A DNA stretch of 64,000 bases, from positions 992,001 to 1,056,000 of the forward strand of contig NZ_CP125947.1 of assembly GCF_030064165.1 (NCBI RefSeq). Direction: 5' to 3'. The notes beneath the pieces are model-generated. The model saw only the letters and a program-made list of their open reading frames with translations. It had not been told where the DNA came from and did not search any database. Numbering within the stretch: position 1 is the stretch's first letter; each line of letters opens with the position of its first letter. A program made the translations under genes and the position numbers. The stretch is from Comamonas resistens. Its GTDB lineage: Bacteria; Pseudomonadota; Gammaproteobacteria; Burkholderiales; Burkholderiaceae_C. Shown piece by piece: positions 9,579 to 18,937 of this stretch.

Positions 9579-11354
9579 ATGTTCAATCTCAATCACGTAT
9601 CTGTTTCCCGCAAGCTGTGGCTGCTGGTTCTCGGCCTAGCCATGGCCATGCTGCTGGTGCTGGGCGGTCTGCTGGCCTATGTAAATCGCTTGAATGACCA
9701 AGCTGCGCAGACAGTCCAGGAGAACCAGGATCGTATTTCCATCGCATTGCGCTGGCGGGGGCTGGCAGCTTTGACGATGGAGCAGGTGACTTTTTCCCTC
9801 TCCATGGCGGATGAGGCCCAGGCCGCAGAAAAACTGAAACAGGCCAAGGATGGCATCAAGCTTGTCGTACAGCTTCAGAAGCAGGTTGAGGAGGCTGCCG
9901 ACTCTGCTGCAGACAAGGCGTTGCTGGCACGCGTGGCGCAGGCGCGCCAAACGGTTGCGGCAGTTCAGGGTGAAGTGAGAGAAAAAAAGGCCGAGGGCGA
10001 CATTGCAGCGATGCAGTCCATCATTGCATCGCGACTGGCATCCACTGCGGATCAATATCTGGCCACCCAGGATGAATTCGTGCAGTTACAGGAGCGGCAG
10101 CGTGATGAGGCCAAGTTGGCTGCTGAACACTCACGTCGCAATGCAATCTGGATGGCAGCAGGCATTGCGGTTGTCGTCATGTTGTTGGTGGGCTGGATGG
10201 CCTGGCTGCTGGTTCGCTCCATCACGCATCCTTTGGGGCAGGCTGTGGGCCTTGCCGACGCAATTGCAGCAGGCGATCTGAGCCAAAGCGTATCCGTGCA
10301 AAGAAAGGACGACCTGGGCCAACTGCTGAATGCGCTCAACGGTATGACAGCACGCCTGCGCTCGGTGGTGGGCGAAGTCCGCTCCGGCGTGGATTCCGTG
10401 TCCACTGCTTCGGGTGAGATCGCCACAGGCAACCAGGACCTGTCGGCGCGTACCGAGCAGACTGCCGCCAATCTGGAAGAGACCGCCGCCAGCATGGAAG
10501 AGCTGACCGCTACGGTGAGCCAGTCCGCCGACACCGCCCGTCAGGCCAATCAGCTGGCCTCGACCGCGGCCCAAGCTGCTGAGCAGGGAGGCCGCGTGGT
10601 TCAGCAGGTGGTGCAGAGCATGCAGCAGATCACCGACAGCAGTCGCAAGATTGCCGACATCATCGGCGTGATCGACTCCATTGCTTTCCAGACCAATATC
10701 CTGGCCTTGAATGCCGCTGTGGAAGCGGCCCGAGCAGGCGAGCAAGGCCGTGGCTTTGCCGTGGTGGCTGGCGAAGTGCGTGCACTGGCCGGACGTTCGG
10801 CCGAAGCGGCCAAGGAAATCAAGCAGCTGATCACTACCAGCGTGGATAACGTGCAGTCGGGCTCCCAGCAAGTGGAGCAGGCGGGACGCAGCATGGACGA
10901 GATCGTGGCCAGCGTGCGCCGCGTCAGCGACCTGATTGGCGAGATCACGGCCTCGTCCACCGAGCAGCGTGATGGCATCAACCAGGTCAATCAGGCCGTG
11001 AGCAATCTCGACCAGATGACACAGCAGAACGCCGCTTTGGTCGAAGAGTCGAGTGCTGCAGCCATGGCGCTGCAAGAACAGGCCAGCCGCCTGTCGCAAG
11101 TCGTCTCGGTTTTCAGGATCGGCCAACAGGCACAGGCCTCGATAAAGCCGCTTGCGTCACATTCGGCGGTTGTATCAGCGGCCAAGCCAGCCCATGCGGC
11201 GCAACGCCCGCAGCCCAAGGCCGCCGCGCCAGCTGCGTCCAGGCCGGCGGTTGCCAGTCGGCCACCAGAGCATGTACGTGCCAGCATTGCTGGCGGGAGG
11301 GAGCCTGTTGGAGTGCAGGCGAAGGCTGCGGATGACGAGTGGGAGAGCTTCTGA
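9579..11354 (+). CDS. Methyl-accepting chemotaxis protein, tandem copy 2, with CheR-binding tail
   Basis: A 591-residue transmembrane chemoreceptor with the same architecture as its upstream neighbour: TM1 (about residues 11-33), a helical periplasmic sensor, TM2 (about 190-213), HAMP and the signalling hairpin. The C-terminus ends DDEWESF, a CheR/CheB docking pentapeptide. GAGGAG lies in front of the ATG. From about 10356 to 11123 the DNA is nearly the same as 8507-9274, with only a few amino-acid changes (for example Gln to Glu in SMEELTATV). The N-terminal sensor shares only distant similarity, so the ligands probably differ. Confidence 0.95.
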   Translation: MFNLNHVSVSRKLWLLVLGLAMAMLLVLGGLLAYVNRLNDQAAQTVQENQDRISIALRWRGLAALTMEQVTFSLSMADEAQAAEKLKQAKDGIKLVVQLQKQVEEAADSAADKALLARVAQARQTVAAVQGEVREKKAEGDIAAMQSIIASRLASTADQYLATQDEFVQLQERQRDEAKLAAEHSRRNAIWMAAGIAVVVMLLVGWMAWLLVRSITHPLGQAVGLADAIAAGDLSQSVSVQRKDDLGQLLNALNGMTARLRSVVGEVRSGVDSVSTASGEIATGNQDLSARTEQTAANLEETAASMEELTATVSQSADTARQANQLASTAAQAAEQGGRVVQQVVQSMQQITDSSRKIADIIGVIDSIAFQTNILALNAAVEAARAGEQGRGFAVVAGEVRALAGRSAEAAKEIKQLITTSVDNVQSGSQQVEQAGRSMDEIVASVRRVSDLIGEITASSTEQRDGINQVNQAVSNLDQMTQQNAALVEESSAAAMALQEQASRLSQVVSVFRIGQQAQASIKPLASHSAVVSAAKPAHAAQRPQPKAAAPAASRPAVASRPPEHVRASIAGGREPVGVQAKAADDEWESF

Positions 11355-11381
11355 GATCCGGTCTGAGAGAGGCCAGGGCAT

Positions 11382-12293
11382 TCAGGAGGTTCCGGCAAAC
11401 ATGGGGCCGACCATGCGCACGATCTGGATGATGGCCGGGCCAAGCACCACCATCACGATGGCCGGGAAGATGCAGGTCACCAGTGGGAACAGCATCTTGG
11501 TGGGAATCTTGGCCGCCAGTTCCTCGGCGCGTATCTGGCGCTTGTGGCGCAGGTCCTCGGAGAACACGCGCAGCGAATCTCCAATGCTGGTGCCGAAGCG
11601 GTCCGCCTGCGTCAGCATGGCCGCGAAGGTATAGATCTCATCCACGCGAGTACGAGCGGCCAGATTGCGCAAGGATTTTTCGCGGGTGCTGCCGGCGCGT
11701 ATTTCCAGATTGGTCCAGTGCAGCTCTTCGGCCAGGGCTTCACTCTTGATGCGGATTTCGTCGGTCACCTTGCCCAGGGCCGCATCCAGACCCAGGCCGG
11801 CTTCCACGCAGACCAGCATCAGGTCAGCGGCATCGGGAAAGTTCTCGAAAATCTCGCGCTTGCGCTGCTTGGCCAGCCAGCGCAGCACCAGGTTGGGCAG
11901 ATAGCAGGCAACCAGTGCGGCCGCCAGGGGAAAGAGCAGCAACTGGCTGGACTCTGTGGTGCTGGAGGCCCGCATGAGGGAGTACACGGCAAATGCCATG
12001 ACCAGCGGCAGCAGGGTCTTGATGCCGAAGTACAGCAGCGGTGCATGCTCGTTGCGGATGCCGGCATTTAGAAAGCGCAGCCGCAGCGGTGTGGCGTCGA
12101 CGCCTTCTGTCGGCGAGGACAACTGAGCGAACGGGCCCACCAGCTTGATGGCGGTCTCCGTCCAGTGGCTTTGTCCGGAGGCTGGGGACAGCGCCTGCAG
12201 GCGCTGTGCGGTGGCCGTCGGCGTCAGCCAGAAGAACAGGGCGCCCGCGGCCAGCATAAGGGCGGTAAAGGTGAGCAGGGCGATGATTAGCAT
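11382..12293 (-). CDS. tadC: Tad pilus inner-membrane platform protein TadC
   Basis: A 303-residue integral membrane protein of the type II secretion F (GspF) family. It has N- and C-terminal transmembrane segments flanking a cytoplasmic helical domain (FPDAADLMLVCVEAGLGLDAAL is the usual signature region). With TadB it forms the membrane platform on which the CpaF/TadA ATPase drives assembly of Flp pilins. It is the last gene of the tad operon, 27 bases after tadB, and converges on the second tandem chemoreceptor gene. Confidence 0.9.
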   Translation of the reverse strand: MLIIALLTFTALMLAAGALFFWLTPTATAQRLQALSPASGQSHWTETAIKLVGPFAQLSSPTEGVDATPLRLRFLNAGIRNEHAPLLYFGIKTLLPLVMAFAVYSLMRASSTTESSQLLLFPLAAALVACYLPNLVLRWLAKQRKREIFENFPDAADLMLVCVEAGLGLDAALGKVTDEIRIKSEALAEELHWTNLEIRAGSTREKSLRNLAARTRVDEIYTFAAMLTQADRFGTSIGDSLRVFSEDLRHKRQIRAEELAAKIPTKMLFPLVTCIFPAIVMVVLGPAIIQIVRMVGPMFAGTS

Positions 12294-12320
12294 GGCGGAC
12301 TCCTTGCGTTCGGTACGGGC

Positions 12321-13310
12321 TCAGACCCGGATGCGGGCAATGCGGCGCAGCAGCAGCATGCCGATGACCATCATCACCGCCAGCCATTGGAGGATGGTGA
12401 TGCCTATGGGATCGGTCCACAGCGGGGACATGAACTCAGGGTTCAGCAGGTAGAGCAGGGCGCCCAGACCGAAGGGCATGAGGCCCAGAATCCAGGCCGA
12501 CATGCGCCCGTCGGCCGAGAGCACGCGAACCTTGGCATGGAGCTTGAGTCGCTCGCGGATCAGATGGCTCAGATTGCCCAGCATCTCTGTGAGGTTGCCT
12601 CCCGATTCACGCTGTATGAGAACGGCCACAATGAAGTAGCGCAGATCGGTGATCGGCACGCGCTCGCCCAGATTGCTCAGGGCCTGCTGCAGCGAGGTGC
12701 CGTAGTTGATCTCGTCGTGCACCAGGCGGAACTCGCCGGCCAGGGGCTCGGCCAGTTCGTCCCCCGCCATCTGCAGGCCCACGGAAAAGGCATGGCCGGC
12801 GCGTAGTGCGCGCGTCATCAGGTCCAAGGCGTCGGGCAACTGGCGCTCCATCAGGGCAAGGCGCTGGTGGTGCTTGCGTTGCAGGTAGAGCCAGGGCAGG
12901 GCGCCCAGTGCGGCTCCGGCCAGCATGGCCAGCACCATGGGCTGGCGCAGCATGCTGGCCGCCAGCATGCCCAGGGCCAGCAGTATTGCGCTGCTCAGCA
13001 GCAGGCCGGACACCGTCCAGTCCAGCCCCGACTGGACGATGATGCGGTCCAGCCGGTGGGCGCGCGGCATGCGCTGCAGCGTGCGCTGCAGCGCCGGCAT
13101 ATTGCTGAGCACGCGCTGCTTGACGAGATTGGTTGGCGCGCTGCGGTCATCGGCCGCGGACAGCGCCCGCAGGCGGCGTTCCAGCCGCTTGGCCTCGGGG
13201 CTTTTGTACTGTTTCCACAGCGTATGGGCGGCCTGCAGCAACAGCAGCACCGCAGCAAACACCAGCGCGATGATGATGAGGACCGAATGGGAGGAAAAAA
13301 AGGACGGCAT
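12321..13310 (-). CDS. tadB: Tad pilus inner-membrane platform protein TadB
   Basis: A 329-residue GspF-family membrane protein. It has a transmembrane segment at about residues 8-27, a central pair around 100-145 and C-terminal segments around 270-325. The T2SF helical domain contains PDALDLMTRALRAGHAF and IQRESGGNLTEMLGNLS. It partners TadC in the Flp pilus assembly platform. It lies between cpaF and tadC on the same strand with short gaps. Confidence 0.9.
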   Translation of the reverse strand: MPSFFSSHSVLIIIALVFAAVLLLLQAAHTLWKQYKSPEAKRLERRLRALSAADDRSAPTNLVKQRVLSNMPALQRTLQRMPRAHRLDRIIVQSGLDWTVSGLLLSSAILLALGMLAASMLRQPMVLAMLAGAALGALPWLYLQRKHHQRLALMERQLPDALDLMTRALRAGHAFSVGLQMAGDELAEPLAGEFRLVHDEINYGTSLQQALSNLGERVPITDLRYFIVAVLIQRESGGNLTEMLGNLSHLIRERLKLHAKVRVLSADGRMSAWILGLMPFGLGALLYLLNPEFMSPLWTDPIGITILQWLAVMMVIGMLLLRRIARIRV

Positions 13311-13342
13311 GGCGGCTCCTTCTCACTGCGTTCTCTCGGCGT

Positions 13343-14776
13343 TCATTGATAGCGACGGGCAGGGTCGAAGACCGCGTCAGGCAGCGCAATGCCAAAGCCC
13401 CTGAGCCGGTCGGCGAACTTGGGCCGCACGCCCGTGGCGTGAAAATGCCCCTGTACTTCGCCCCCGGCGCCGACACCGGTCTGGGTAAAGGCAAAGATCT
13501 CCTGCATGGTGACGACCTCGCCCTCCATGCCCGTAATCTCCTGGATGCTGGTGATCTTGCGCTTGCCGTCCGTCATGCGCAGCACCTGGACGATGACCGT
13601 GATGGCCGAGGCAATCTGCTGGCGCGCTGCCTGGTGCGGCAGGTTCATGCCGGCCATGCCCACCATGTTCTCCAGCCGGGCCAGCGAATCGCGCGGCGTG
13701 TTGGCGTGGATGGTCGTCAGCGAGCCTTCGTGGCCCGTGTTCATGGCCTGCAGCATGTCCACGGCCTCTGCGCCGCGCACCTCGCCGATGATGATGCGGT
13801 CGGGCCGCATGCGCAGCGCGTTGCGCACCAGGGCGCGCTGCGTGATCTCGCCACGGCCCTCGATATTGGGTGGGCGCGTCTCCATGCGTACCACGTGCGG
13901 CTGCTGCAGCTGCAGCTCGGCGGCATCCTCGATGGTGACCAGGCGCTCCGCCTCGGGGATATAGCCCGAGAGGATGTTGAGCAGTGTGGTCTTGCCGGCG
14001 CCCGTGCCGCCCGAGATGATCATGTTCACCTTGGCCTTGGCCAGCGCTTCCAGCACGCTGGCCATGGCCGGCGTCAGGCTCTTGAGATCGTTGACCAGGT
14101 TCTCCATGCGCAGCGGCGTGCGCGCAAAACGCCGGATAGACATCATGGGACCGTCCAGCGCCACGGGCGGAATGACGGCATTCACGCGCGAGCCGTCAGG
14201 CAGGCGGGCATCGACCATGGGGCTGGATTCATCAATGCGCCGGCCTATGCGCGAGACGATCTTGTCGATGATGCGCAGCAGATGCTTCTCGTCTGTGAAG
14301 ACCACGGGTGTCAGCTCCAGCCGGCCGTAGCGTTCCACATAGATGCGGTCGTGGCGGTTGACCAGGATGTCCGAGACCGCGGGGTCGGTCATCAGCAGCT
14401 CCAGAGGGCCGAAGCCCAGCATCTCGTGCTGGATGTCGCGGATAAGCAGCCGCCGCTCCATATCGTTGACCGCAGTCGTGTCCTCGGCCAGCAGGCGCTC
14501 GGTCATGACCGCGATTTCCTGCTGCAGAGTCTGCCTGGGCAGGGACTCCAATGCGGAGAGGTCGAAGCGCTCCAGCAGCTTGGCATGGATGCGACCCCTG
14601 AGCGCCAGATAGGCCGCCGAGTGCCCATGGATGGCGGGGGGCTGAGCCGCGGAGGGGGGCGCAGGGGCGTCATCCGCAGCTGGCATGTCTGGTAGGGCCG
14701 CAGGCTCGGGCACCACCTGCAGCGCAGGCTTGGGGGTACGTGTCGCCGGTGTGGCGAGAAGGTCGCGCAATGACAT
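13343..14776 (-). CDS. cpaF: Tad pilus assembly ATPase CpaF/TadA
   Basis: A 477-residue hexameric secretion ATPase of the GspE/VirB11 superfamily that powers Flp pilus assembly. The Walker A motif [12 protein letters not shown] lies near residue 260. The Asp box and Walker B region ([19 protein letters not shown]) and the His box ([15 protein letters not shown]) follow in order. The ATG at 14776, preceded by GGAGGAA, is preferred over an upstream in-frame TTG at 14803. It follows cpaE and precedes tadB. Confidence 0.94.
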   Translation of the reverse strand: MSLRDLLATPATRTPKPALQVVPEPAALPDMPAADDAPAPPSAAQPPAIHGHSAAYLALRGRIHAKLLERFDLSALESLPRQTLQQEIAVMTERLLAEDTTAVNDMERRLLIRDIQHEMLGFGPLELLMTDPAVSDILVNRHDRIYVERYGRLELTPVVFTDEKHLLRIIDKIVSRIGRRIDESSPMVDARLPDGSRVNAVIPPVALDGPMMSIRRFARTPLRMENLVNDLKSLTPAMASVLEALAKAKVNMIISGGTGAGKTTLLNILSGYIPEAERLVTIEDAAELQLQQPHVVRMETRPPNIEGRGEITQRALVRNALRMRPDRIIIGEVRGAEAVDMLQAMNTGHEGSLTTIHANTPRDSLARLENMVGMAGMNLPHQAARQQIASAITVIVQVLRMTDGKRKITSIQEITGMEGEVVTMQEIFAFTQTGVGAGGEVQGHFHATGVRPKFADRLRGFGIALPDAVFDPARRYQ

Positions 14777-14822
14777 GGCCAGTTCCTCCCATGTGGGTTG
14801 CAATGCTCAAGTTCCCAGGCCC

Positions 14823-15983
14823 TCAGGCCCGGCGGAACAAGCGGTTCAGAAAGCCGCCGCCTTCTTCCTGCGGCCGGGGCAGCAACTGCTCGGCCCAGGC
14901 CGCCAACTCGCGCGCCACGGCGCTGCCACGGCTGGATTCGGCCAGCGGCACGCCGGCGTTGACGGCGGCCTGTACTTCCTGTGGAGCGTCGGAGATGGTG
15001 CGCCACTGCAGGTCCGGCCCCACGGTTCTGCGTACCTCGGGCAGACCGATCTCGTGGCGTCGGTCCACGCGGTTCAGAACCGGGTGCAAGCGGCCCTCCG
15101 GATAGCCCAGGTCGTGGAACATGCGCAGCAGCTTCTGCGCATTGCGCACGGCGGGCACATTGGGCAGCAGCACGGGCACGATGTGCTGAGCCTTGTCCAG
15201 CATGCGCAGGGCCAGCGGGTCCAGCACCCGGCCCAGGTCCAGCAGCACGAACTCATAGTGCACGGCCGCCAGCTGCACGATGGCCTCCACATGCCCGGGC
15301 TCTACCTCCATGGCGTGGATCACATCTTCCGGGGCAGCGAGTACATGCAGCCCGGGTGTGAGCTTGACTGTACTGGCCGTGAGAAAGGAGGCATCCAGGC
15401 GGTGGATGTCGCGTGCCACGTCGGCCAGGGTCGATGCGGGCTTGCCCTCGTGGAGGTAAGCCAGCGCATCGCCGAACTGCAGATTCAGGTCGATCAGCAG
15501 CACCGAGTGATTGCGCGCCAGCGCCCAGCCCAGATTGGTGGCCAGAAAGGTGGCGCCGGCGCCGCCCTTGCAGGGCAGAAAGGCCATGGTCTGGCCTTGT
15601 ACACGGAGGGGGGCACCGTCCTGCAGCTTGGCGGCCATGCGCTGTACGGCATCCAGCAGCGCCTGCGGCGGCGGTGGCGAGGGCAGAACTTCCCGCACGC
15701 CCGCGCGCATGGCCTGCAACAGAAACTCGGGCGTCTGCTGGGCGCACAGCAGCAGCACCGCCGTTCGCGGGTAGCGGTTGGTCACGGACTCCACGGGCGC
15801 CAGGTCGGCCGGGTCGCAGCACATGCCGTCCACCAGCATCAGGTCGGGCCGCTCCTGCTCGGCAATGGCCGGCATGCGCGTTTTGCCGCCCTCGAAGGTC
15901 CGTACCTGATGCGAGCGTTGCTGCAGCACCTGGGCCATTTCCTGCAGATGGATGGTGTTGGGGGAGATGATGGCGATTTTCAT
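14823..15983 (-). CDS. cpaE: Tad pilus localisation ATPase CpaE/TadZ
   Basis: A 386-residue protein combining an N-terminal receiver-like domain (about 1-120, LMLVDGMCC) with a ParA/MinD-type ATPase domain. The deviant Walker A reads CKGGAGATFLATNLGW near residue 140. CpaE/TadZ proteins place the Flp pilus machine in the cell. The ATG at 15983 follows GAGGA and is preferred to an in-frame GTG at 15995 that overlaps the upstream gene. It lies between the tadF-like gene and cpaF. Confidence 0.9.
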   Translation of the reverse strand: MKIAIISPNTIHLQEMAQVLQQRSHQVRTFEGGKTRMPAIAEQERPDLMLVDGMCCDPADLAPVESVTNRYPRTAVLLLCAQQTPEFLLQAMRAGVREVLPSPPPPQALLDAVQRMAAKLQDGAPLRVQGQTMAFLPCKGGAGATFLATNLGWALARNHSVLLIDLNLQFGDALAYLHEGKPASTLADVARDIHRLDASFLTASTVKLTPGLHVLAAPEDVIHAMEVEPGHVEAIVQLAAVHYEFVLLDLGRVLDPLALRMLDKAQHIVPVLLPNVPAVRNAQKLLRMFHDLGYPEGRLHPVLNRVDRRHEIGLPEVRRTVGPDLQWRTISDAPQEVQAAVNAGVPLAESSRGSAVARELAAWAEQLLPRPQEEGGGFLNRLFRRA

Positions 15984-15991
15984 CTTGGTCC

Positions 15992-16447
15992 TCACTTGTC
16001 AGGGTCACATTCCTGGGCGGCAATGACTTGTGGGTCCTGGCGCATGATTTCGCGAGGCAGGGTGGTGCTGAATCCCGGCATGTCAATGATCTGCGGCGCC
16101 ACAGAGCCCACGATGGGGGCAATCCATTGGAACTTCAGACTGTTCTTGGGAATGCTCACCGTCACGCTCTGGCAGGTGGCGGGCGTGCAGCTTCCTCCCC
16201 AATCAATCGCCACATCGGTGATCTGCGGCAGCCGATTTTGCATATACCGCAGCACGTTGGCCTTCTGGTTTTTGTCATCGCACACCACTGCATAGCGCGC
16301 GCCCGCGCGCGTGGCTTCGTTGGCGGCGGCCCAGGTGTAGAGCAAGCGGCTGAAGTCCACCACGCCCAGCAGAAACATCAGAAAAATCAGCAGCCCCAGA
16401 GCAAACTCGATGAGCGTGGCGCCGCGCTGATGGACAAAGTGTTTCAT
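15992..16447 (-). CDS. TadE/TadF-like pseudopilin
   Basis: A 151-residue protein with a type IV-like pseudopilin N-terminus: a short basic leader, then the cleavage-type motif QRGATLIEFAL (Gly before the cut, Glu at +5) leading into a transmembrane helix. The C-terminal part is periplasmic with two cysteines near CTPATCQ. It overlaps the upstream tadE gene by four bases (ATGA) and is therefore translationally coupled. It probably acts as a minor pilin processed by CpaA. Confidence 0.85.
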   Translation of the reverse strand: MKHFVHQRGATLIEFALGLLIFLMFLLGVVDFSRLLYTWAAANEATRAGARYAVVCDDKNQKANVLRYMQNRLPQITDVAIDWGGSCTPATCQSVTVSIPKNSLKFQWIAPIVGSVAPQIIDMPGFSTTLPREIMRQDPQVIAAQECDPDK

Positions 16448-16875
16448 GTCAGCGTCCTCATCGTGGCAGCGATATCGCTGAAGGTAATGCCGCCGTTGGT
16501 TAACTGTGTGCCGAATACGCTGCTCACCATCGACTGGAAGCGGTAGCCGGTGACCGTGACAGTGACGGTGTTGATCAGCGGATAGGTTCCGGCGGTCTGC
16601 CAGCTACAACTGACGGCGCTGGTCTTGAGCCCTGGCGCCAGCGGCGTGTTGCCAGAACCGTAGACCACCAAATTTTGCGCCGTAGGACAGCCCGTGTTGG
16701 GCTGCTGTGCAGACAGATAGCGCGCCGCATCGCGCACTGATTTAGTGACTGTGTTGTACTCGTACAGCGCACGGCCAAACTCGATGACGATCATGCTCAG
16801 CAAAATCATGAATGGAATGCTCAGCGCCAGCTCAATTAGCGCGGCCCCTTGTTGTGAGCGGTGTTTGTGCATCAT
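16444..16875 (-). CDS. tadE: TadE-like pseudopilin
   Basis: A 143-residue protein with the pseudopilin leader motif QQGAALIELAL (Gly then Glu at +5), one N-terminal transmembrane helix and a periplasmic C-terminal domain. TadE-type minor pilins are cut by the CpaA/TadV peptidase and are needed for Flp pilus production. It starts two bases after the tadG-like gene and overlaps the following tadF-like gene by four bases. Confidence 0.87.
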   Translation of the reverse strand: MMHKHRSQQGAALIELALSIPFMILLSMIVIEFGRALYEYNTVTKSVRDAARYLSAQQPNTGCPTAQNLVVYGSGNTPLAPGLKTSAVSCSWQTAGTYPLINTVTVTVTGYRFQSMVSSVFGTQLTNGGITFSDIAATMRTLT

Positions 16876-16877
16876 GC

Positions 16878-18143
16878 TTACCTCACAAGAACGGGAACCA
16901 GCGGGCCATTGGTTCCGCCTGCCAGGCCTGTGGTAGTGCAGGGACTGTCGAGGTCGGTGGCGTTACCTCGGTATTCAAGGTAAATGTCGTCTTTGACGGG
17001 TTGGGGTATCGGCTGCAGCATCAGCATGCAGGCGAAATTGACGACATTACCTGTGCCATCTACTACGGGTACTAGTACCAGGCGGCGATCTGCGCCATAG
17101 CTTTGGAGTTGATTGGAGTTAACAGCAGTTTCGTTGCTTCCATTAATGGGGCAGTTGGGGCCGCAAGGGGTAAACGACTGGCGCTGCGTTATGAAATTTT
17201 GGATAGAGCCCGATGCTGGACCGTTGTACGCATTGAACTGACTAGGCCAGTTTGTTGAGGTGTAGATGTAGCCCGTGTAATCGGGGCGACTTGCGGTTGG
17301 GCCATTGGTCGTGTTAATCGCACCCTTGTAAATACCAAAGCGATGATTCCAGTACTCAAAGGCGGAGGCCACCACGCCGCTGGTGCCAATGGGGAGCTTG
17401 GGGAATTGAGTGCTGCAGTATTTCCCTTCCAACTCAGACCATGTTTCTGGGGCTTGATTGGAACCATCCAGATTGGCCCAACCAAAATCGCTGCCGCTTC
17501 CGGACTTGGTTAGGGCGACGATCCAGGTGCCTTTACCACCGCCGGGTGAACTGTTAAGGGCATCGAACTTGGTTTTTTTAAACTGCACCGGAATTGGGCA
17601 GGCACTTTGCGAAGGCGCACGTGTAGCCACGGCCCGCGCCCCCACGGTGCCGGTGCTGGACCAAGTGGCGCTGTCGCCCGTGAAGGCGCCCATAGTCTGC
17701 AACAGCCACAGCTTGATGCTGTTCATGGTGTATTTGCATTCGGCATATTGGGCTGATGCCGACGCGCTGGTGACCGCATAGTTCTTGTCTAGAAAGGAAA
17801 TATTGGCCGAGGCGATCTTGTCGGCACCGTTCCAGTTACTTGATTGCAGATTGGTGTTGTTGTCGTTGCCGGAGGCCTTGCCTGCGCTCTGGGCGCGGTC
17901 GATGGCGTCGGTTTGGCCGTTGAGCTCGCGTGCCGCAGCTAGCGCGCAGCTGTCCATGGCCGTCTGCAGCTCAGTTTTGACGACAAATAGACGACCAATA
18001 TCGAGAGCGATGCCCATAAAACCCAGCAGGAACAGCATGAGCAGCGCAAAGGTAATTAGAAAGGCACCATGCTGGCGCCGCAGCGCGGCGGCAGAACCGC
18101 GCATAGACCTTGCTAAAGGCCATTTAAGCGGATGAATCTTCAT
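16878..18143 (-). CDS. tadG: TadG-like pilus assembly protein
   Basis: A 421-residue protein with an N-terminal membrane anchor (RRQHGAFLITFALLMLFLLG, about residues 22-45) typical of the Flp-pilus TadE/G-like group, then a large periplasmic region rich in Ser, Asn, Thr and Gly. The central part of the gene (roughly 17000-17600) is visibly lower in GC than the tad genes around it and rich in Asn/Ser codons. It begins directly after a strong hairpin that separates it from flp, so its expression is probably lower than that of the pilin. Confidence 0.83.
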   Translation of the reverse strand: MKIHPLKWPLARSMRGSAAALRRQHGAFLITFALLMLFLLGFMGIALDIGRLFVVKTELQTAMDSCALAAARELNGQTDAIDRAQSAGKASGNDNNTNLQSSNWNGADKIASANISFLDKNYAVTSASASAQYAECKYTMNSIKLWLLQTMGAFTGDSATWSSTGTVGARAVATRAPSQSACPIPVQFKKTKFDALNSSPGGGKGTWIVALTKSGSGSDFGWANLDGSNQAPETWSELEGKYCSTQFPKLPIGTSGVVASAFEYWNHRFGIYKGAINTTNGPTASRPDYTGYIYTSTNWPSQFNAYNGPASGSIQNFITQRQSFTPCGPNCPINGSNETAVNSNQLQSYGADRRLVLVPVVDGTGNVVNFACMLMLQPIPQPVKDDIYLEYRGNATDLDSPCTTTGLAGGTNGPLVPVLVR

Positions 18144-18178
18144 GGTGTTTTGAGTTAGAAAAAAGGGGTTTTTTAGTC

Positions 18179-18215
18179 AGTGAAAACCATCTGTTATGTA
18201 ACGATGGTTTTCACT
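18179..18215 (-). terminator. Hairpin between flp and tadG (attenuator or RNA stabiliser)
   Basis: A perfect 13-bp inverted repeat (AGTGAAAACCATC and GATGGTTTTCACT) with an 11-base loop lies 10 bases after the flp stop codon. On the transcribed strand it is followed by an A-rich then T-rich stretch, so it could terminate some transcripts or protect the 3' end of flp mRNA. Confidence 0.7.
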
Positions 18216-18225
18216 GGGGATTAAT

Positions 18226-18444
18226 TTAGGTGCATGTAGCAGTGCCAGTCAGGCATTTTGTTACACGAGCAATGAAGTCTCCGAAGGGAGTACCTGTACC
18301 AGTGCCGGCTAGTCCTTTCAATGCGAGCACTAACGCGATAGAGACAACAGCAATAATCAATCCGTATTCGACGATTTGAGCGCCTTCTTCATCGCGGACA
18401 AAGGATTGCAGGGAATTACCAAATTGCGGAGCGATCTTGTTCAT
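18226..18444 (-). CDS. flp: Flp-family type IVb pilin
   Basis: A 72-residue prepilin and the major subunit of the Tad pilus. The leader ends at Gly21, and the mature protein would start AQIVEYGLIIAVV with the Glu-Tyr pair at +5/+6 that defines Flp pilins. A hydrophobic helix follows. The short C-terminal part contains two cysteines, one in VTKCLTG and one near the end. The ATG at 18444 fits the family; the longer upstream frame does not. Unusually, it sits inside the operon between the lipoprotein and tadG genes rather than at its head. Confidence 0.92.
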   Translation of the reverse strand: MNKIAPQFGNSLQSFVRDEEGAQIVEYGLIIAVVSIALVLALKGLAGTGTGTPFGDFIARVTKCLTGTATCT

Positions 18445-18598
18445 GGTGATACCTCGAAAGTGAATGAAGAATGGGAGACACGTTGGAAGCGCCGGCGTGT
18501 GGGGCCGGTGGATGGCGTGCAAGGCCGATATGCGGTCTGGACTCCTTTCAGATTCATTCAGCTGGAATAGCTAAACCAGTGGCCGGAAGATATTTGGG

Positions 18599-18937
18599 CT
18601 AGGGTGTGCCACTACCGCCGCCGCCGTTTGAGTTACTACTCAGCGAGCCGCCGATATTGATGACGTTGACTGCTTGCGGCGGCGTCTTGAAGCTGTGTTC
18701 ATAGCGCTGCATGGTCTCGTCGGTAGCGCGGCCGTCCATGCCGGTGGCGGCATCCGCACCCATGCCCACGGTCCGGCCGGCATCGGGGTTGATGGTCATC
18801 TGCATACGGGCGGTGCGAACAGCCTCGCCAAAGTGGGCGTCGTAGTTGGGCGTGGTGCTGCCGCAGCCGGCCAGCAGCATGGTGCAGGTGGCCAGGGGAA
18901 AAAAGATGCGCGTGGTCATGGCGGGTCTCCGGTTCAT
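18599..18937 (-). CDS. Small Tad-locus lipoprotein
   Basis: A protein of 112 residues (106 if translation starts at the second ATG, 18919, which has a GGAG in front). It has a lipoprotein signal peptide with lipobox MLLAGC. The mature part is short and low in complexity, ending SSNSNGGGGSGTP. It overlaps the secretin gene by four bases. Tad loci normally encode an outer-membrane lipoprotein (CpaD/RcpB/TadD); this small one probably takes part of that role, but sequence similarity is weak. Confidence 0.75.
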   Translation of the reverse strand: MNRRPAMTTRIFFPLATCTMLLAGCGSTTPNYDAHFGEAVRTARMQMTINPDAGRTVGMGADAATGMDGRATDETMQRYEHSFKTPPQAVNVINIGGSLSSNSNGGGGSGTP

